A DNA stretch of 64,000 bases from an uncultured Vibrio sp. (lineage in GTDB: Bacteria; Pseudomonadota; Gammaproteobacteria; Enterobacterales; Vibrionaceae): contig NZ_OY776223.1 in the NCBI RefSeq assembly GCF_963675395.1, positions 744,001 to 808,000 of the forward strand, in the 5' to 3' direction. The position numbers and the translations under genes are program-made. Below the pieces are notes generated by a model. That model was given only the letters and a program-made list of their open reading frames with translations, ran no database searches and was not told the DNA's origin. The number at the start of each line of letters is the position of its first letter. Position 1 is the stretch's first letter. Positions 19,013 through 30,948 of this stretch are shown here, piece after piece.

Positions 19013-19173
19013 TGAAAGTTGATAATCCTTTGTGCTCTCAGTTCACGGGTTATTGAGAGCTGAACAATTCTTCGTGGATTCAGACTAACCAAAAAACCAT
19101 TACAAAACCAGAGCAAATCTACGCTAATTTATGAATAATTAGTCAGCGTATCTATTTGCCTGAAAACACGGCT

Positions 19174-19653
19174 CTAATAGACCATATCTACCCGCACACC
19201 GTCATCAAAATACAAGATACGAACTTCATCGCCGCGGCCAAATAACATATTTTTATCGACATCTTGGATAACATTGATAAGTTTATCGCCATCAACCTTT
19301 ATCAAAAGTTCAACCAACTGCGATTCAACCGTGTATTGCTCGGTGCTTTGATTTTGTGCGACAGCTGCGCCAGTAAGCGCACCAACAGCAGTCGCCACTT
19401 CTTTACCTGTTCCGCCACCAAACTGGTTTCCGACCAACCCACCGACTGTTGCACCTAATAACGTTTTCCAGCCATTACTTTTTGATTTAACCACCTCTTG
19501 CTGCGTGATATAACGAACAGAATCAACTTTTCCATAGACAACTTCATTGACGGGCTTGGCTACATTTCTCTCGTATGCTGCATTGGCGAAAAATGGTAAA
19601 AACAGTATGATCCAACACCACACGGTCGCTCGGTTTCGTATTTGCGTCATCAT
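19174..19653 (-). CDS. Glycine-zipper 2TM periplasmic or outer-membrane protein
   Basis: This is a 159-residue exported protein. A signal peptide (about residues 1-25, ending FFANAA) lacks a lipobox, so it is not a lipoprotein, unlike SlyB. A glycine-zipper segment (LLGATVGGLVGNQFGGGTGKEVATAVGALTGAAVA, about 65-100) is typical of the Rickettsia 17-kDa/SlyB fold, and a beta-rich tail follows. The function is unknown; relatives affect outer-membrane integrity. It lies convergent to no gene and divergent from aat, with 36 bp between starts. Confidence 0.8.
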   Translation of the reverse strand: MMTQIRNRATVWCWIILFLPFFANAAYERNVAKPVNEVVYGKVDSVRYITQQEVVKSKSNGWKTLLGATVGGLVGNQFGGGTGKEVATAVGALTGAAVAQNQSTEQYTVESQLVELLIKVDGDKLINVIQDVDKNMLFGRGDEVRILYFDDGVRVDMVY

Positions 19654-19689
19654 AAACTCCTCTGGTTCAAATGTTGGTAATTAATTTTT

Positions 19690-20400
19690 ATGGCAATCTA
19701 TTTAACTGAACTTGGTAAAACGTACTCCTTCCCCTCCCCCTATAAAGCATTGAACGACCCTAACGGGCTACTGGCTTTTGGGGGCGATTTGGACCCGATG
19801 AGAATACTTCAAGGCTATCATCAGGGGATTTTCCCTTGGTACGGTCCTGGTGAACCGATACTCTGGTGGAGCCCTTCACCTCGCGCCGTTTTTGATCCTT
19901 TGACTTTTACCCCATCCAAAAGTCTCAGAAAGTTTCAGCGCAAGCACAATTATCAAGTCACCCTCAACCAAGCCACAGAGAAGGTGATTCAACTCTGCTC
20001 TTCAACCCGTCCAGAGAGCGAAACATGGCTCAATGAAGACATGCAGGCATCCTACATAGAACTGGCAAAACTTGGTTATTGCCACTCGGTAGAAGTATGG
20101 CATGACGGTGATTTAATCGGAGGCTTGTACGGGTTAAGTATTGGCCAACTTTTTTGCGGTGAATCTATGTTTAGCTTAAAGGATAACGCATCGAAAATTG
20201 CTTTGTGGTATTTGTGTGAGCATCTGAAATCAAACCAAGGTCAATTGATCGACTGTCAGGTCATGAATCCTCATTTAGCATCACTGGGTGCATTTGAACT
20301 TGATCGGGACGAGTTTATGCAAAAGCTACTATCTTTAAGAGAAAACCAAATGGCTTCAGGCACTTTTAAGCCACAAGTTCTGCGGAATTCAATATCATGA
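19690..20400 (+). CDS. aat: Aat, leucyl/phenylalanyl-tRNA-protein transferase
   Basis: Aat transfers Leu or Phe from tRNA to proteins with N-terminal Lys or Arg, marking them for ClpS-ClpAP degradation. The family motifs are FPWYGPGEPILWWSPSPRAVFDP (about residues 55-77), GGLYGLSIGQLFCGESMFS and DCQVMNPHLASLGA. The length of 236 is normal. It overlaps the start of bpt by 4 bp (ATGA), so the two aminoacyl transferases are cotranslated. The partners ClpA and ClpS are encoded nearby. Confidence 0.96.
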   Translation: MAIYLTELGKTYSFPSPYKALNDPNGLLAFGGDLDPMRILQGYHQGIFPWYGPGEPILWWSPSPRAVFDPLTFTPSKSLRKFQRKHNYQVTLNQATEKVIQLCSSTRPESETWLNEDMQASYIELAKLGYCHSVEVWHDGDLIGGLYGLSIGQLFCGESMFSLKDNASKIALWYLCEHLKSNQGQLIDCQVMNPHLASLGAFELDRDEFMQKLLSLRENQMASGTFKPQVLRNSIS

Positions 20401-21098
20401 GCACGGATCTACAACACATTCGCATAGGATTAACCAACAACCACCCTTGTAGCTATCTACCGGAGCGACAAGAGCGTGTTGCAGTCGCTCTCGATGACAA
20501 CTTACATACAGAAGAAAACTATCAGCTGCTGATGGCGAATGGCTTTCGTCGCAGTGGTGACACGATATACAAACCACATTGTGAGCACTGCAATGCCTGC
20601 CAGCCAATACGTGTTGCGATTAAAGATTTCGCCCTCTCCAAAAGCCAAAAACGACTGCTTAAAAAAGGGAAAGGTTTACGTTGGGTAATGAAACCTCAAA
20701 TGGACCAAGAGTGGTTTGATCTCTACAGTCGCTACATTAGCAAGCGTCATAAGAATGGGACAATGTACCCGCCAAAACGTGATGAGTTTGCTCGCTTTGC
20801 ACAAACTAACTGGCTTACCACTCTATTTTTGCATGTCTATGATGAATCAGAACAATTAGTTGCCATTGGCGTAACCGATGTGATGCCTCATTGTTCGAGT
20901 GCGTTTTATACCTTTTTCGATCCTGATCACCCGCTATCGCTTGGTACGTTGGCGGTGCTTTATCAAATAAAATACTGCCGAGAAAACAACCAGCAATGGC
21001 TATACTTAGGCTATCAAATTGATGAATGCCCAGCAATGAACTATAAAACACGCTTTCAACGCCACCAAAGGCTAGTAAATCAGCGTTGGCAAGGGTAG
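20397..21098 (+). CDS. bpt: Bpt, aspartate/glutamate leucyltransferase
   Basis: This is the bacterial Ate1-like enzyme that adds Leu from Leu-tRNA to N-terminal Asp or Glu, creating N-degrons. The N-terminal cysteine cluster includes HCEHCNACQPIRV (about residues 60-73). The GNAT-like core contains YFFDPDHP-type residues (TFFDPDHPLSLGTLAVL) and YLGYQIDECPAMNYK. The length of 233 matches the family. It is coupled to aat, and infA follows 82 bp later. Confidence 0.94.
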   Translation: MSTDLQHIRIGLTNNHPCSYLPERQERVAVALDDNLHTEENYQLLMANGFRRSGDTIYKPHCEHCNACQPIRVAIKDFALSKSQKRLLKKGKGLRWVMKPQMDQEWFDLYSRYISKRHKNGTMYPPKRDEFARFAQTNWLTTLFLHVYDESEQLVAIGVTDVMPHCSSAFYTFFDPDHPLSLGTLAVLYQIKYCRENNQQWLYLGYQIDECPAMNYKTRFQRHQRLVNQRWQG

Positions 21099-21180
21099 AA
21101 TACGCTCCAACTTTACATAATTACTATTTAGCGGCAAAATAAAGCCCGCTAATATTTGCCTAATTTCTAAAGAGGATTAA

Positions 21181-21399
<219 letters not shown>

Positions 21400-21421
21400 T
21401 CTCTGATTTTCGAATACAAAT

Positions 21422-21450
21422 AAAAAACGGAGCTTTATGCTCCGTTTTTT
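21422..21450 (+). terminator. Rho-independent terminator of infA
   Basis: Perfect stem AAAAAACGGAGC/GCTCCGTTTTTT with a 5-nt loop. Confidence 0.96.
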
Positions 21451-21507
21451 ATTTGTAGTTGGAAATGTTCGACAAGCTTATCGCGCATGCTTCTGCTTTT
21501 TTAAACA

Positions 21508-21533
21508 AAAAAGGATGCAAAAGCACCCTTTTA
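21508..21533 (-). terminator. Probable terminator of clpA
   Basis: AAAAGG-TGC pairs with GCA-CCTTTT with one internal A/C mismatch. On the minus strand the stem runs into T residues about 22 bp after the clpA stop. Confidence 0.7.
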
Positions 21534-21554
21534 TTCATTTGCTGAAGTCGAAAA

Positions 21555-23825
21555 TTAGTGCATTGCAGCTTCTTTCTCGTTCAGATACTCAAACTCAAGC
21601 ACATCGTTGACCAGCGTCACCTTAACGGTACCACCGTTAACTAATGAGCCGAACAGAAGCTCGTTTGCCAGAGGCTTTTTAAGCTGCTCTTGAATAACGC
21701 GCCCCATTGGACGAGCACCCATCGCTTTGTCGTAACCTCTGTTGGCCAGCCAATGACGTGCGTCCTGAGATACTTCCATCGAAACACCACGAGCATCCAG
21801 CTGCACTTGAAGCTCAACAATGAACTTGTCGACAACTTGATGGATAACGCTCTCATCCAAGCTGTTAAACCAGATGATATTATCAAGACGGTTACGGAAC
21901 TCCGGCGTAAACACTTTTTTAATTTCCGCCATCGCATCGTGGCTATTGTCTTGCTGAATCAAGCCGATCGATTTTTTCTCGGTTTCCGCAACGCCCGCGT
22001 TGGTAGTCATTACAAGGATCACATTACGGAAATCCGCTTTACGACCGTTGTTGTCTGTTAGTGTCCCGTTGTCCATCACTTGAAGTAACAAATTGAAGAT
22101 GTCCGGGTGCGCTTTTTCAATCTCATCCAACAGAACGACTGAGTGTGGATGTTTGATCACAGCATCAGTGAGCAAACCACCTTGGTCATAACCCACATAT
22201 CCCGGTGGCGCACCGATTAAACGGCTCACTGAGTGACGTTCACCGTATTCAGACATATCAAAACGCAGTAGCTCAATACCCAACAATTTAGACAGCTGAA
22301 CGGTCACTTCCGTTTTACCCACACCTGTCGGGCCAGCAAACAGGAATGAACCTACTGGCTTATTGTCCACACCTAACCCAGCGCGGGTCAGTTTAATGGC
22401 TTCTGATAACGCATCTATCGCATTGTCTTGTCCGAACACCAGCATTTTCATCTTGCTGTCCAGATTCTTCAGTATATCTTTATCCGAAGAAGATACCGAT
22501 TTCTCAGGAATTCGAGCCATTTTCGCCACCATGGCTTCGATGTCCGCCACACCGACCGTTTTCTTACGTCGGCTTGCTGGTGCTAGGCGGCTGCATGCAC
22601 CCGCTTCATCAATAACGTCGATGGCTTTATCGGGCAAATGACGTTCATTAATGTACTTAGCCGATAGCTCCACGGCAGCACGCAGTGCTTTATTTGTGTA
22701 GCGAACTTCGTGGTGTGCTTCGTACTTCGGTTTTAGACCCATTAAAATCTTGGTCGTGTCATCAAGTGATGGTTCAACAATATCGATTTTTTGGAAGCGA
22801 CGAGACAGAGCGCGCTCTTTTTCAAAAATGTTGCTGTACTCTTGGTACGTTGTAGAGCCGATACAACGTAGTTTGCCACTACTCAGCAGAGGTTTAATTA
22901 AGTTTGCCGCGTCAACTTGGCCACCAGATGCTGCGCCAGCACCGATGATAGTATGAATTTCATCAATAAATAGAATCGCGTCTTCTTCTTTTTCGAGTTG
23001 TTTCAGAATGGTCTTGAAACGCTTCTCAAAGTCCCCCCGGTACTTAGTACCCGCGAGCAAAGAACCAATATCCAAAGAGTAAATAACACTATTTTCAATA
23101 ACTTCAGGCACCAGCCCTTCAACAATTCTCCACGCTAGACCTTCTGCAATCGCTGTTTTACCCACGCCAGCTTCACCCACCAGCAACGGGTTGTTTTTAC
23201 GGCGACGGCATAGCACTTGGATAGTACGCTCCAGCTCCTTGTCTCGACCGATTAACGGATCAATATTACCTGCTTTTGCCACTTGATTTAAGTTGGTAGC
23301 AAAGCTCTCCAGACGTTCTTCAGCGTTCGAATCATCCGCACTTTCAGAGCTGAAAGAACCTGGTGAAGATGGGTCTTCGCTTGCGCCAGACGCCTTGGTT
23401 ATGCCATGGGAGATAAAATTGACGATGTCTAAGCGAGAGATATCATTTTTCTTAAGAAGATAAGCGGCGTGAGATTCCTGCTCACTGAAAATCGCAACCA
23501 GTACGTTTGCTCCAGTCACTTCATTTCGCCCCGACGACTGAACATGAAATACTGCACGTTGCAATACGCGTTGGAAGCTCAAAGTCGGCTGCGTTTCACG
23601 CGTCTCATCACTTTCCGGAATGAGAGGCGTAGTTTGATCGATGAATATATCGAGTTCGTTACGCAAAGCATCTAAATCAGCTTTGCAGGCTAGAAGGGCT
23701 TCCTTAGCTGCATCATTTTCCAACAATGCAAGTAGGAGGTGTTCGACAGTCATAAACTCGTGACGTTTATCGCGCGCACGAGCAAATGCACTGTTAAGGC
23801 TTGACTCTAGTTCTTTGTTTAGCAT
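21555..23825 (-). CDS. clpA: ClpA, ATP-dependent Clp protease ATP-binding subunit
   Basis: ClpA is the AAA+ unfoldase that feeds substrates to ClpP. It starts at [14 protein letters not shown], giving 756 residues; the longer open frame upstream is the intergenic region. The Clp N-domain (about 1-145) binds ClpS. The first AAA module has GEAGVGKT and the second GPTGVGKT, with Walker B sequences ILFIDEIHT and [27 protein letters not shown] is the second-domain pore region. The stretch at about 145-170 is Ser-rich, a variable linker. clpS lies 47 bp upstream on the same strand, so the two form an operon. Confidence 0.97.
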   Translation of the reverse strand: MLNKELESSLNSAFARARDKRHEFMTVEHLLLALLENDAAKEALLACKADLDALRNELDIFIDQTTPLIPESDETRETQPTLSFQRVLQRAVFHVQSSGRNEVTGANVLVAIFSEQESHAAYLLKKNDISRLDIVNFISHGITKASGASEDPSSPGSFSSESADDSNAEERLESFATNLNQVAKAGNIDPLIGRDKELERTIQVLCRRRKNNPLLVGEAGVGKTAIAEGLAWRIVEGLVPEVIENSVIYSLDIGSLLAGTKYRGDFEKRFKTILKQLEKEEDAILFIDEIHTIIGAGAASGGQVDAANLIKPLLSSGKLRCIGSTTYQEYSNIFEKERALSRRFQKIDIVEPSLDDTTKILMGLKPKYEAHHEVRYTNKALRAAVELSAKYINERHLPDKAIDVIDEAGACSRLAPASRRKKTVGVADIEAMVAKMARIPEKSVSSSDKDILKNLDSKMKMLVFGQDNAIDALSEAIKLTRAGLGVDNKPVGSFLFAGPTGVGKTEVTVQLSKLLGIELLRFDMSEYGERHSVSRLIGAPPGYVGYDQGGLLTDAVIKHPHSVVLLDEIEKAHPDIFNLLLQVMDNGTLTDNNGRKADFRNVILVMTTNAGVAETEKKSIGLIQQDNSHDAMAEIKKVFTPEFRNRLDNIIWFNSLDESVIHQVVDKFIVELQVQLDARGVSMEVSQDARHWLANRGYDKAMGARPMGRVIQEQLKKPLANELLFGSLVNGGTVKVTLVNDVLEFEYLNEKEAAMH

Positions 23826-23872
23826 AAGTACCTCCCGAAAAAACAACTGGGTTGTTCGAGCAAGTCTTCTTA

Positions 23873-24193
23873 TTACGCTTGCTCCATAGTGCAAAGCAAC
23901 GGATGTTCATTTTCCCTTGCGTACATCGTAACCTGCGCTACTTTTGTCTCGGCAATTTCTGCGCTGTACGTCCCACAAACTGCCTTTCCTTCATAGTGAA
24001 CCTTGAGCATTATTTGAGTCGCTCTATCTATATCGTGAGAAAAGAATCGCTCAAGTACCTCTATGACGAAATCCATAGGTGTATAATCATCATTGTTGAG
24101 TACAACGTTATACAGCTTAGGTGGCTGAATTTTTGTACTTTCTCGCTCCAGAAGATCAGAGTCTGGAGTGACCCATTCAAAATTTTTACTCAT
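23873..24193 (-). CDS. clpS: ClpS, ClpA adaptor (N-recognin)
   Basis: ClpS binds N-degron substrates and delivers them to ClpAP. The conserved core [24 protein letters not shown] (about residues 27-50) contains the DD and Met that line the N-degron pocket. [21 protein letters not shown] follows. The length of 106 is as in E. coli. It sits upstream of clpA and near aat and bpt, so the N-end-rule machinery is genetically clustered. Confidence 0.97.
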   Translation of the reverse strand: MSKNFEWVTPDSDLLERESTKIQPPKLYNVVLNNDDYTPMDFVIEVLERFFSHDIDRATQIMLKVHYEGKAVCGTYSAEIAETKVAQVTMYARENEHPLLCTMEQA

Positions 24194-24919
24194 GGCAATT
24201 TAAAGTTATCGTATCAAAGGGTTGATGTTTTCGACCTATAAAAACAATCTACCACAAGCATGCAGCGCGGTGTAGTGAGAAGTGACACCGAAATAGAACT
24301 TTGATCGATAAAAGTTACTACCTATATAGAGACTAATGCACCTATTGCAGGGGTGCAAATAAAAGATGCTTATCGATAGGCTCCGGACTTTTACTCAAAA
24401 AAACCGCCCCACTAGTCCTCGCCATTTTTGCGCTGAGTGCAATGAAACCGATACCAATTCCGAACGCCTAAGATCACATTTCCTATGTTTATAAGACGAT
24501 ATTTATCACGAAAACGTCACTTTTTATTCAATCAGAGGATTTCACTAACTTAACCAACACAAAGAGTATGGTTATTTTTTAACTTGTCTCTTTTTAGCTA
24601 AAACATCTAAACATTAGCTTACCACCAGGAAAGTCTTTGCAAAATTGTTAATCTCAAAAGTGATTTGTTTTCAATATTGGTTCTGTTTGTTGCAATGCAC
24701 TATTGACTGTGGGGACTGATTGACTACAGTGGAGGGTGTTGATGCATAAATCATCAGCTGTGCGAAGCTATGATTTTGTTTCGTAAAGTGGGGGTTTACA
24801 TCGGCACGATGAACGAATTGAAATACGTTTGTCAGCAGTCGTTAATAGTAGTTTCAAGTTAAAGGTATAACTTGATTGTAGTAACAACATCAGTAAAGAA
24901 TGCATGAGGGATGTATAGC
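24194..24919. other. Long clpS-cspD intergenic region with leader-like features
   Basis: This 726-bp gap holds divergent promoters. On the plus strand, GGAGGG precedes a 14-codon ORF (24742-24786, MHKSSAVRSYDFVS). Within it, AAATCAT-C-AGCT and AGCT-ATGATTT form a hairpin. A 17-codon ORF follows (24809-24862), and then cspD. TTGACT (24703-24708) and TACAGT (24725-24730), 16 bp apart, could be a promoter. On the left half nothing beyond AT-rich DNA and a GCACC/GGTGC hairpin near 24330 is seen. Confidence 0.45.
24742..24786 (+). CDS. Possible 14-residue leader peptide upstream of cspD
   Basis: The tiny ORF encodes MHKSSAVRSYDFVS. Its claim rests on a strong Shine-Dalgarno sequence, GGAGGG, 5 nt before the ATG, and on a hairpin formed inside the coding stretch. 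It could be a leader peptide or a chance match; nothing in the peptide indicates a function. Confidence 0.25.
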   Translation: MHKSSAVRSYDFVS

Positions 24920-25138
24920 ATGGCTACAGGTACAGTAAAGTGGTTTAACAATGCCAAAGGATTTGGGTTTATTTGTTCTGACGAAGAAGAGGGAGATATC
25001 TTTGCCCACTATTCGACTATCCAGATGGACGGTTATCGTACACTGAAAGCAGGCCAACAAGTCTCATACGAGACAGAAAAAGGTCCAAAAGGCTGTCACG
25101 CAAGTAGCGTAGTGCCAATTGAAGACCAAGCTAAATAA
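24920..25138 (+). CDS. cspD: CspD, cold-shock-like protein
   Basis: This is a single cold-shock domain of 72 residues starting MATGTVKWFNNAKGFGFI. The RNP1-like KGFGFI and RNP2-like DIFAHYSTI motifs are present. E. coli CspD is a stationary-phase inhibitor of DNA replication encoded next to clpS, and the same neighbourhood here supports the name. The ATG three codons upstream is an alternative start. The promoter must lie in the long upstream region. Confidence 0.92.
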   Translation: MATGTVKWFNNAKGFGFICSDEEEGDIFAHYSTIQMDGYRTLKAGQQVSYETEKGPKGCHASSVVPIEDQAK

Positions 25139-25221
25139 TTAGAGCGCTGTAGAAAAACCATTATTCTCGCAATAATGGATGTGACACAAGTTTAAATCTA
25201 TTGTTACGCAGAGAAAGTTAA

Positions 25222-25244
25222 AAACCCGCCAAGCAAGCGGGTTT
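25222..25244. terminator. Bidirectional terminator between cspD and icd
   Basis: AAACCCGC/GCGGGTTT stem. On the minus strand it runs into GGTTTTTAAC, a good terminator for icd. On the plus strand the T-run is weaker. A second perfect hairpin, AACACACCG/CGGTGTGTT (25259-25280), lies between it and the icd stop. Confidence 0.8.
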
Positions 25245-25289
25245 ATTATTATCTGAACAACACACCGCACACGGTGTGTTCAGTTCGTA

Positions 25290-27825
<2,536 letters not shown>

Positions 27826-28527
27826 ATGTCATCTCGCATAGGGGCTGAAAAAGGCCGTCGTAGTCATCAATCTAAAGCGGGGCATTTTAAACGTTCTGGG
27901 ACATCCAATCGAACCCACGAACAGACGAAGAATAGACGTCGCCCTGCCCGTGCAGTGCAAAATAAAAAGCCACGCATCGCCCCTGAAGACCGTAAAGTCA
28001 TTATCTTTAATAAACCGTATGACACGCTTAGTCAGTTCACTGACGGTGATGGGCGTAAAACACTTGCCGATTACATTCCGGTGAAAGGTGTCTACGCTGC
28101 TGGCCGACTGGATCGCGATAGTGAAGGGCTAATGGTGCTCACTAATGATGGCATTTTGCAAGCGAAGCTAACACAGCCCAAGTCTAAATCCCCAAAGACA
28201 TACTGGGTACAAGTTGATGGTGCACCTGAAGAAGCCGATCTTGATAAATTGCGTAAAGGGGTAGAACTGAAGGACGGGATGACGCTACCAGCTAAAGTTG
28301 AGGTGATGGATGCACCCGATATTTGGGAAAGAACGCCACCAGTACGCTTTCGAGCTAACATTCCGACTACCTGGTTAGCGATAACCATCATCGAGGGGAG
28401 AAACCGCCAGGTGAGGCGCATGACCGCTCATATCGGCTTCCCTACTCTGCGCTTGGTGCGTTTTTCTATGGGGAATATCGAGCTCGGTGATCTACAGCCG
28501 GGAGAGTGGAAAGAGATAGAGCTTTAA
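27826..28527 (+). CDS. rluE: RluE-type 23S rRNA pseudouridine synthase
   Basis: This is an RsuA/RluE-family pseudouridine synthase. RluE of E. coli modifies U2457 in 23S rRNA. The catalytic motif is [17 protein letters not shown] with Asp96, counted from the ATG at 27826. [16 protein letters not shown] and [22 protein letters not shown] are the other family motifs. An unusually basic N-terminal tail (about residues 1-50, rich in Lys and Arg) precedes the domain. A TTG 16 codons upstream keeps the frame open but is less likely as the start. Confidence 0.9.
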   Translation: MSSRIGAEKGRRSHQSKAGHFKRSGTSNRTHEQTKNRRRPARAVQNKKPRIAPEDRKVIIFNKPYDTLSQFTDGDGRKTLADYIPVKGVYAAGRLDRDSEGLMVLTNDGILQAKLTQPKSKSPKTYWVQVDGAPEEADLDKLRKGVELKDGMTLPAKVEVMDAPDIWERTPPVRFRANIPTTWLAITIIEGRNRQVRRMTAHIGFPTLRLVRFSMGNIELGDLQPGEWKEIEL

Positions 28528-28542
28528 CCACTTTAATGAAAA

Positions 28543-28568
28543 AAGCCAGTGGCAACAGCTACTGGCTT
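28543..28568. terminator. Bidirectional terminator between rluE and the DUF2057 gene
   Basis: AAGCCAGT/ACTGGCTT with further pairs inside. On the minus strand it runs into six T residues. Confidence 0.85.
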
Positions 28569-28602
28569 CCTGAAAACAATCATCCACGTTGAATAAGTGC
28601 GA

Positions 28603-29268
28603 TTATTGCTGATCAACCAACCACTTGCGGAAGGCTTTACGCTCGTTTGGCGACAATTTTAAATATGACATTTTTGCTTTTTGCGCTGCCAAGCTATCTT
28701 GCCCTGCAGTCTGAGCAGCCTGTTGGGTGCCGCTTGCGACGCTCGTTTCCGCCACAGTTGCGATTGCGCTGCCAGCAAAAGTAATGCCATTGGCTGCATT
28801 GTAAATCGCCAGTTGCTCGTCAAGGTTGGAGTAAGGGAACGTGCCCTTCCTTCCCACCATTTTGACTTGGTCGTAGTCTACATTGCTGTCATTGAGGCTA
28901 ACATTCCAATCAATCTTATCGCCTTCAAACACTCTTCGAGCTTGCGGTACGTCGTTCAGTTGCGGGCCATCGATTTCCAATTCTCCACCATTAACATCCA
29001 AGGAAAGAATGTAAGGCGCTGAAGTGAAGTTACCACGCTTTTCACCTCGACCTAACATCGTATTCATACGCAATACGATTTGATTCGTCCCCGTCGCAAG
29101 CATAAATGGCTCATCCATCTGCTTTGCATCTTGGCTATTAATAAATAGTACCTCGACTCCTTGGGCTGCATTCAGTTCCGTGGCAACCACATCGACATTC
29201 GCATGAGCAGAACTGAAGCTCAGCGCAGATAGCGCCATTAAAATCGAAGTCCAAATTGTACGTTTCAT
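28603..29268 (-). CDS. DUF2057 (YccT-like) exported protein
   Basis: This is a 221-residue periplasmic protein. The signal peptide is residues 1-23 (cleavage after SSAHA). The DUF2057 domain (about 24-150) has ELNAAQGVEVLFINSQ and MATGTNQIVLRM-like sequence. An Ala/Gln-rich low-complexity linker (about 165-195) leads to a helical tail, KLSPNERKAFRKWLVDQQ. E. coli YccT (CsgI) of this family inhibits curli assembly; whether this protein acts on amyloids is unknown. It is a single gene with its own terminator. Confidence 0.8.
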   Translation of the reverse strand: MKRTIWTSILMALSALSFSSAHANVDVVATELNAAQGVEVLFINSQDAKQMDEPFMLATGTNQIVLRMNTMLGRGEKRGNFTSAPYILSLDVNGGELEIDGPQLNDVPQARRVFEGDKIDWNVSLNDSNVDYDQVKMVGRKGTFPYSNLDEQLAIYNAANGITFAGSAIATVAETSVASGTQQAAQTAGQDSLAAQKAKMSYLKLSPNERKAFRKWLVDQQ

Positions 29269-29375
29269 GATTTACCCTTTTTTATCATTAAGTTTTATAC
29301 CCAAATAATCTCGAAGCCTTGTATCACCATGCCATTTAAGCTCAGTTGGGTATAACGCTTATCGCTTCCCTATAT

Positions 29376-29410
29376 AATCAAAAAGGCCGCATAAATGCGA
29401 CCTTTGATTA
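29376..29410. terminator. Terminator of the porin gene
   Basis: AAAGG-CGC/GCG-CCTTT with one mismatch, extended by TAATCAA/TTGATTA at the base. It lies 23 bp after the porin stop. Confidence 0.75.
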
Positions 29411-29432
29411 CATTCAACTTGTTATCAAGTGA

Positions 29433-30431
29433 TTAGAATGTGTAGTACATACCTGCTACAACACCGTCAGCTTCAACTTTGTTGTCGCTGTCTTCTTTGT
29501 TTTCGTAATCAGAGTATTCAAAGAACGCTGCGATGTTGCTAGAAACTGCGTAGTCTGCACCTACAGTGTAGTAAGTGATTTCTTCGTCGTTATCACCGTC
29601 AGTAAAGCCGAATGAAGTGTAAAGACGTGCTTTTTCGATTTGGTAGTCTAGAGCAGCAGAAACTGTTTCTAGATCTGAAGCGCCATCGATGTCTTCAGAC
29701 ACGTAGTTTACTGCTGCACCGAAGTTAGCTACGCTCATACGTGCTGCTGCACCCATGATTTGGTGATCATCACCTAGACCACGGTTGCCTTGATCTTGGT
29801 AAGTCGCGCCTACAGTGAACATTTCGTTAATTGCGTACTGAGCAGACACACCGTATGCTACATCTTCATCTTCAGCAGAAGATAGGTAAGAGTCAGCAAT
29901 TAGCTTTAGACCACCAGTAGTGTACTTCATTGAAACTGCATGGCCAGCAGACTCAAGAGAGTTTACGAAGTCATCCATGTAACCGAAGCCTTCGTTAGTG
30001 TTATCGATTGTGATTGCGTCTAGAGAATCACCGAAGTCACCGATTTCACCCGCAGCGATACCAAAGTTTTCACCAACGCTGAAACCGAAGTAAAGGTCAT
30101 CAGTTTTCATTGAATGATCGTCATCCAACTTACCTTTCCAACCATCAAAACCGTTACCGTTTTCGATTTCGAAAGAACCGAAAGCAGTTACGCTATCGTT
30201 CAGCTTGTGTGTTGCATCGATCTGGATTTTTGCCCATAGGTCGATGTCAGCATCAGAACTATTTTTAGTCGCTACACCAGCGTCAGTTACTGTTTTGTCA
30301 GCAGCACTTAGGTAAGTATCGATTTCACCTTTCACGTTGAACGCTGTAGTACCGTCATCGTAGATATTGCCTGCTGCTAGAGCAGAAGTAGATACAGTTG
30401 CAACTGCTAATGCTAAAAGAGTCTTTTTCAT
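29433..30431 (-). CDS. Outer-membrane porin (general, trimeric type)
   Basis: This is a beta-barrel porin of 332 residues. A signal peptide (about 1-19, MKKTLLALAVATVSTSALA) is followed by alternating hydrophobic strands and Asp-rich loops, and the protein ends in Phe (GMYYTF) as barrel proteins require. The loop and strand pattern fits Gram-negative general porins. Synteny with dinG matches the V. cholerae ompT locus, so it may be the OmpT orthologue, but I cannot separate OmpT from OmpU-like proteins by eye. Codon usage is strongly biased, suggesting high expression. The long upstream region should carry its promoter and regulators. Confidence 0.88.
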   Translation of the reverse strand: MKKTLLALAVATVSTSALAAGNIYDDGTTAFNVKGEIDTYLSAADKTVTDAGVATKNSSDADIDLWAKIQIDATHKLNDSVTAFGSFEIENGNGFDGWKGKLDDDHSMKTDDLYFGFSVGENFGIAAGEIGDFGDSLDAITIDNTNEGFGYMDDFVNSLESAGHAVSMKYTTGGLKLIADSYLSSAEDEDVAYGVSAQYAINEMFTVGATYQDQGNRGLGDDHQIMGAAARMSVANFGAAVNYVSEDIDGASDLETVSAALDYQIEKARLYTSFGFTDGDNDEEITYYTVGADYAVSSNIAAFFEYSDYENKEDSDNKVEADGVVAGMYYTF

Positions 30432-30948
30432 AATTAATCCACTGCCTTTTCTTAGTTTGGGATATCCTTTCCGAATTCCCTTTTTTTATATTTTTGAGCG
30501 CTAGCGTTAACTAGTTGTTACGCAATGCTTTCCCAAAATCTGCGCCCTAGAGTGCAAAAGATTATTCTGCCTGTCAAATTTTCTAAACCCAAATGTAAAA
30601 AAACAAAAAACACTTTAATTAACAACAAGTTGACATTTTACATACCATTTTTTAGATTAACATCTAAACAGTAAACTTGATTTTTTCACAATTACACAAC
30701 TATCAACTACAAATATAAACACCATGATCAGGTTAAAACAAGACCTAATATGCAGAGTTTAATTCTTTGTTTTTTTATTTTTACCATATTTTATATGCAT
30801 CCAGTAATGAAGTTGATTTCATTTAGATAAGGTTCAATCTTTTTTTGTGAAGGAGATCGACATTCCATACAAAAGCATTCCATTTTGTGAACTACTTTAC
30901 AGCTAGTGATGTGTGCTACTATGCGCGTCCAACGCATTTGAGGCCCGT
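30432..30948. other. Porin-dinG divergent intergenic region
   Basis: This 517-bp, very AT-rich region contains a perfect palindrome, TTTAGAT-TAAC-ATCTAAA (30651-30668). On the plus strand TTGACA (30630-30635) and TAGATT (30653-30658) lie 17 bp apart, a reasonable sigma-70 promoter overlapping the palindrome. Its transcript would start ~285 bp before dinG. No gene or clear terminator is seen. Confidence 0.5.

Noticed and set aside
19034..19065. H-type pseudoknot in the aroA leader
   Set aside because: Zero-length linkers between the two helices make simultaneous pairing sterically implausible. Kept only as alternative pairing.
23852..24241. Plus-strand ORF of 129 codons over clpS
   Set aside because: It is antisense to clpS, which is unmistakable, and has no homology pattern.
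30840..30948. LexA box upstream of dinG
   Set aside because: No CTGT-N8-ACAG pattern is present near the start, despite the SOS link of E. coli dinG.
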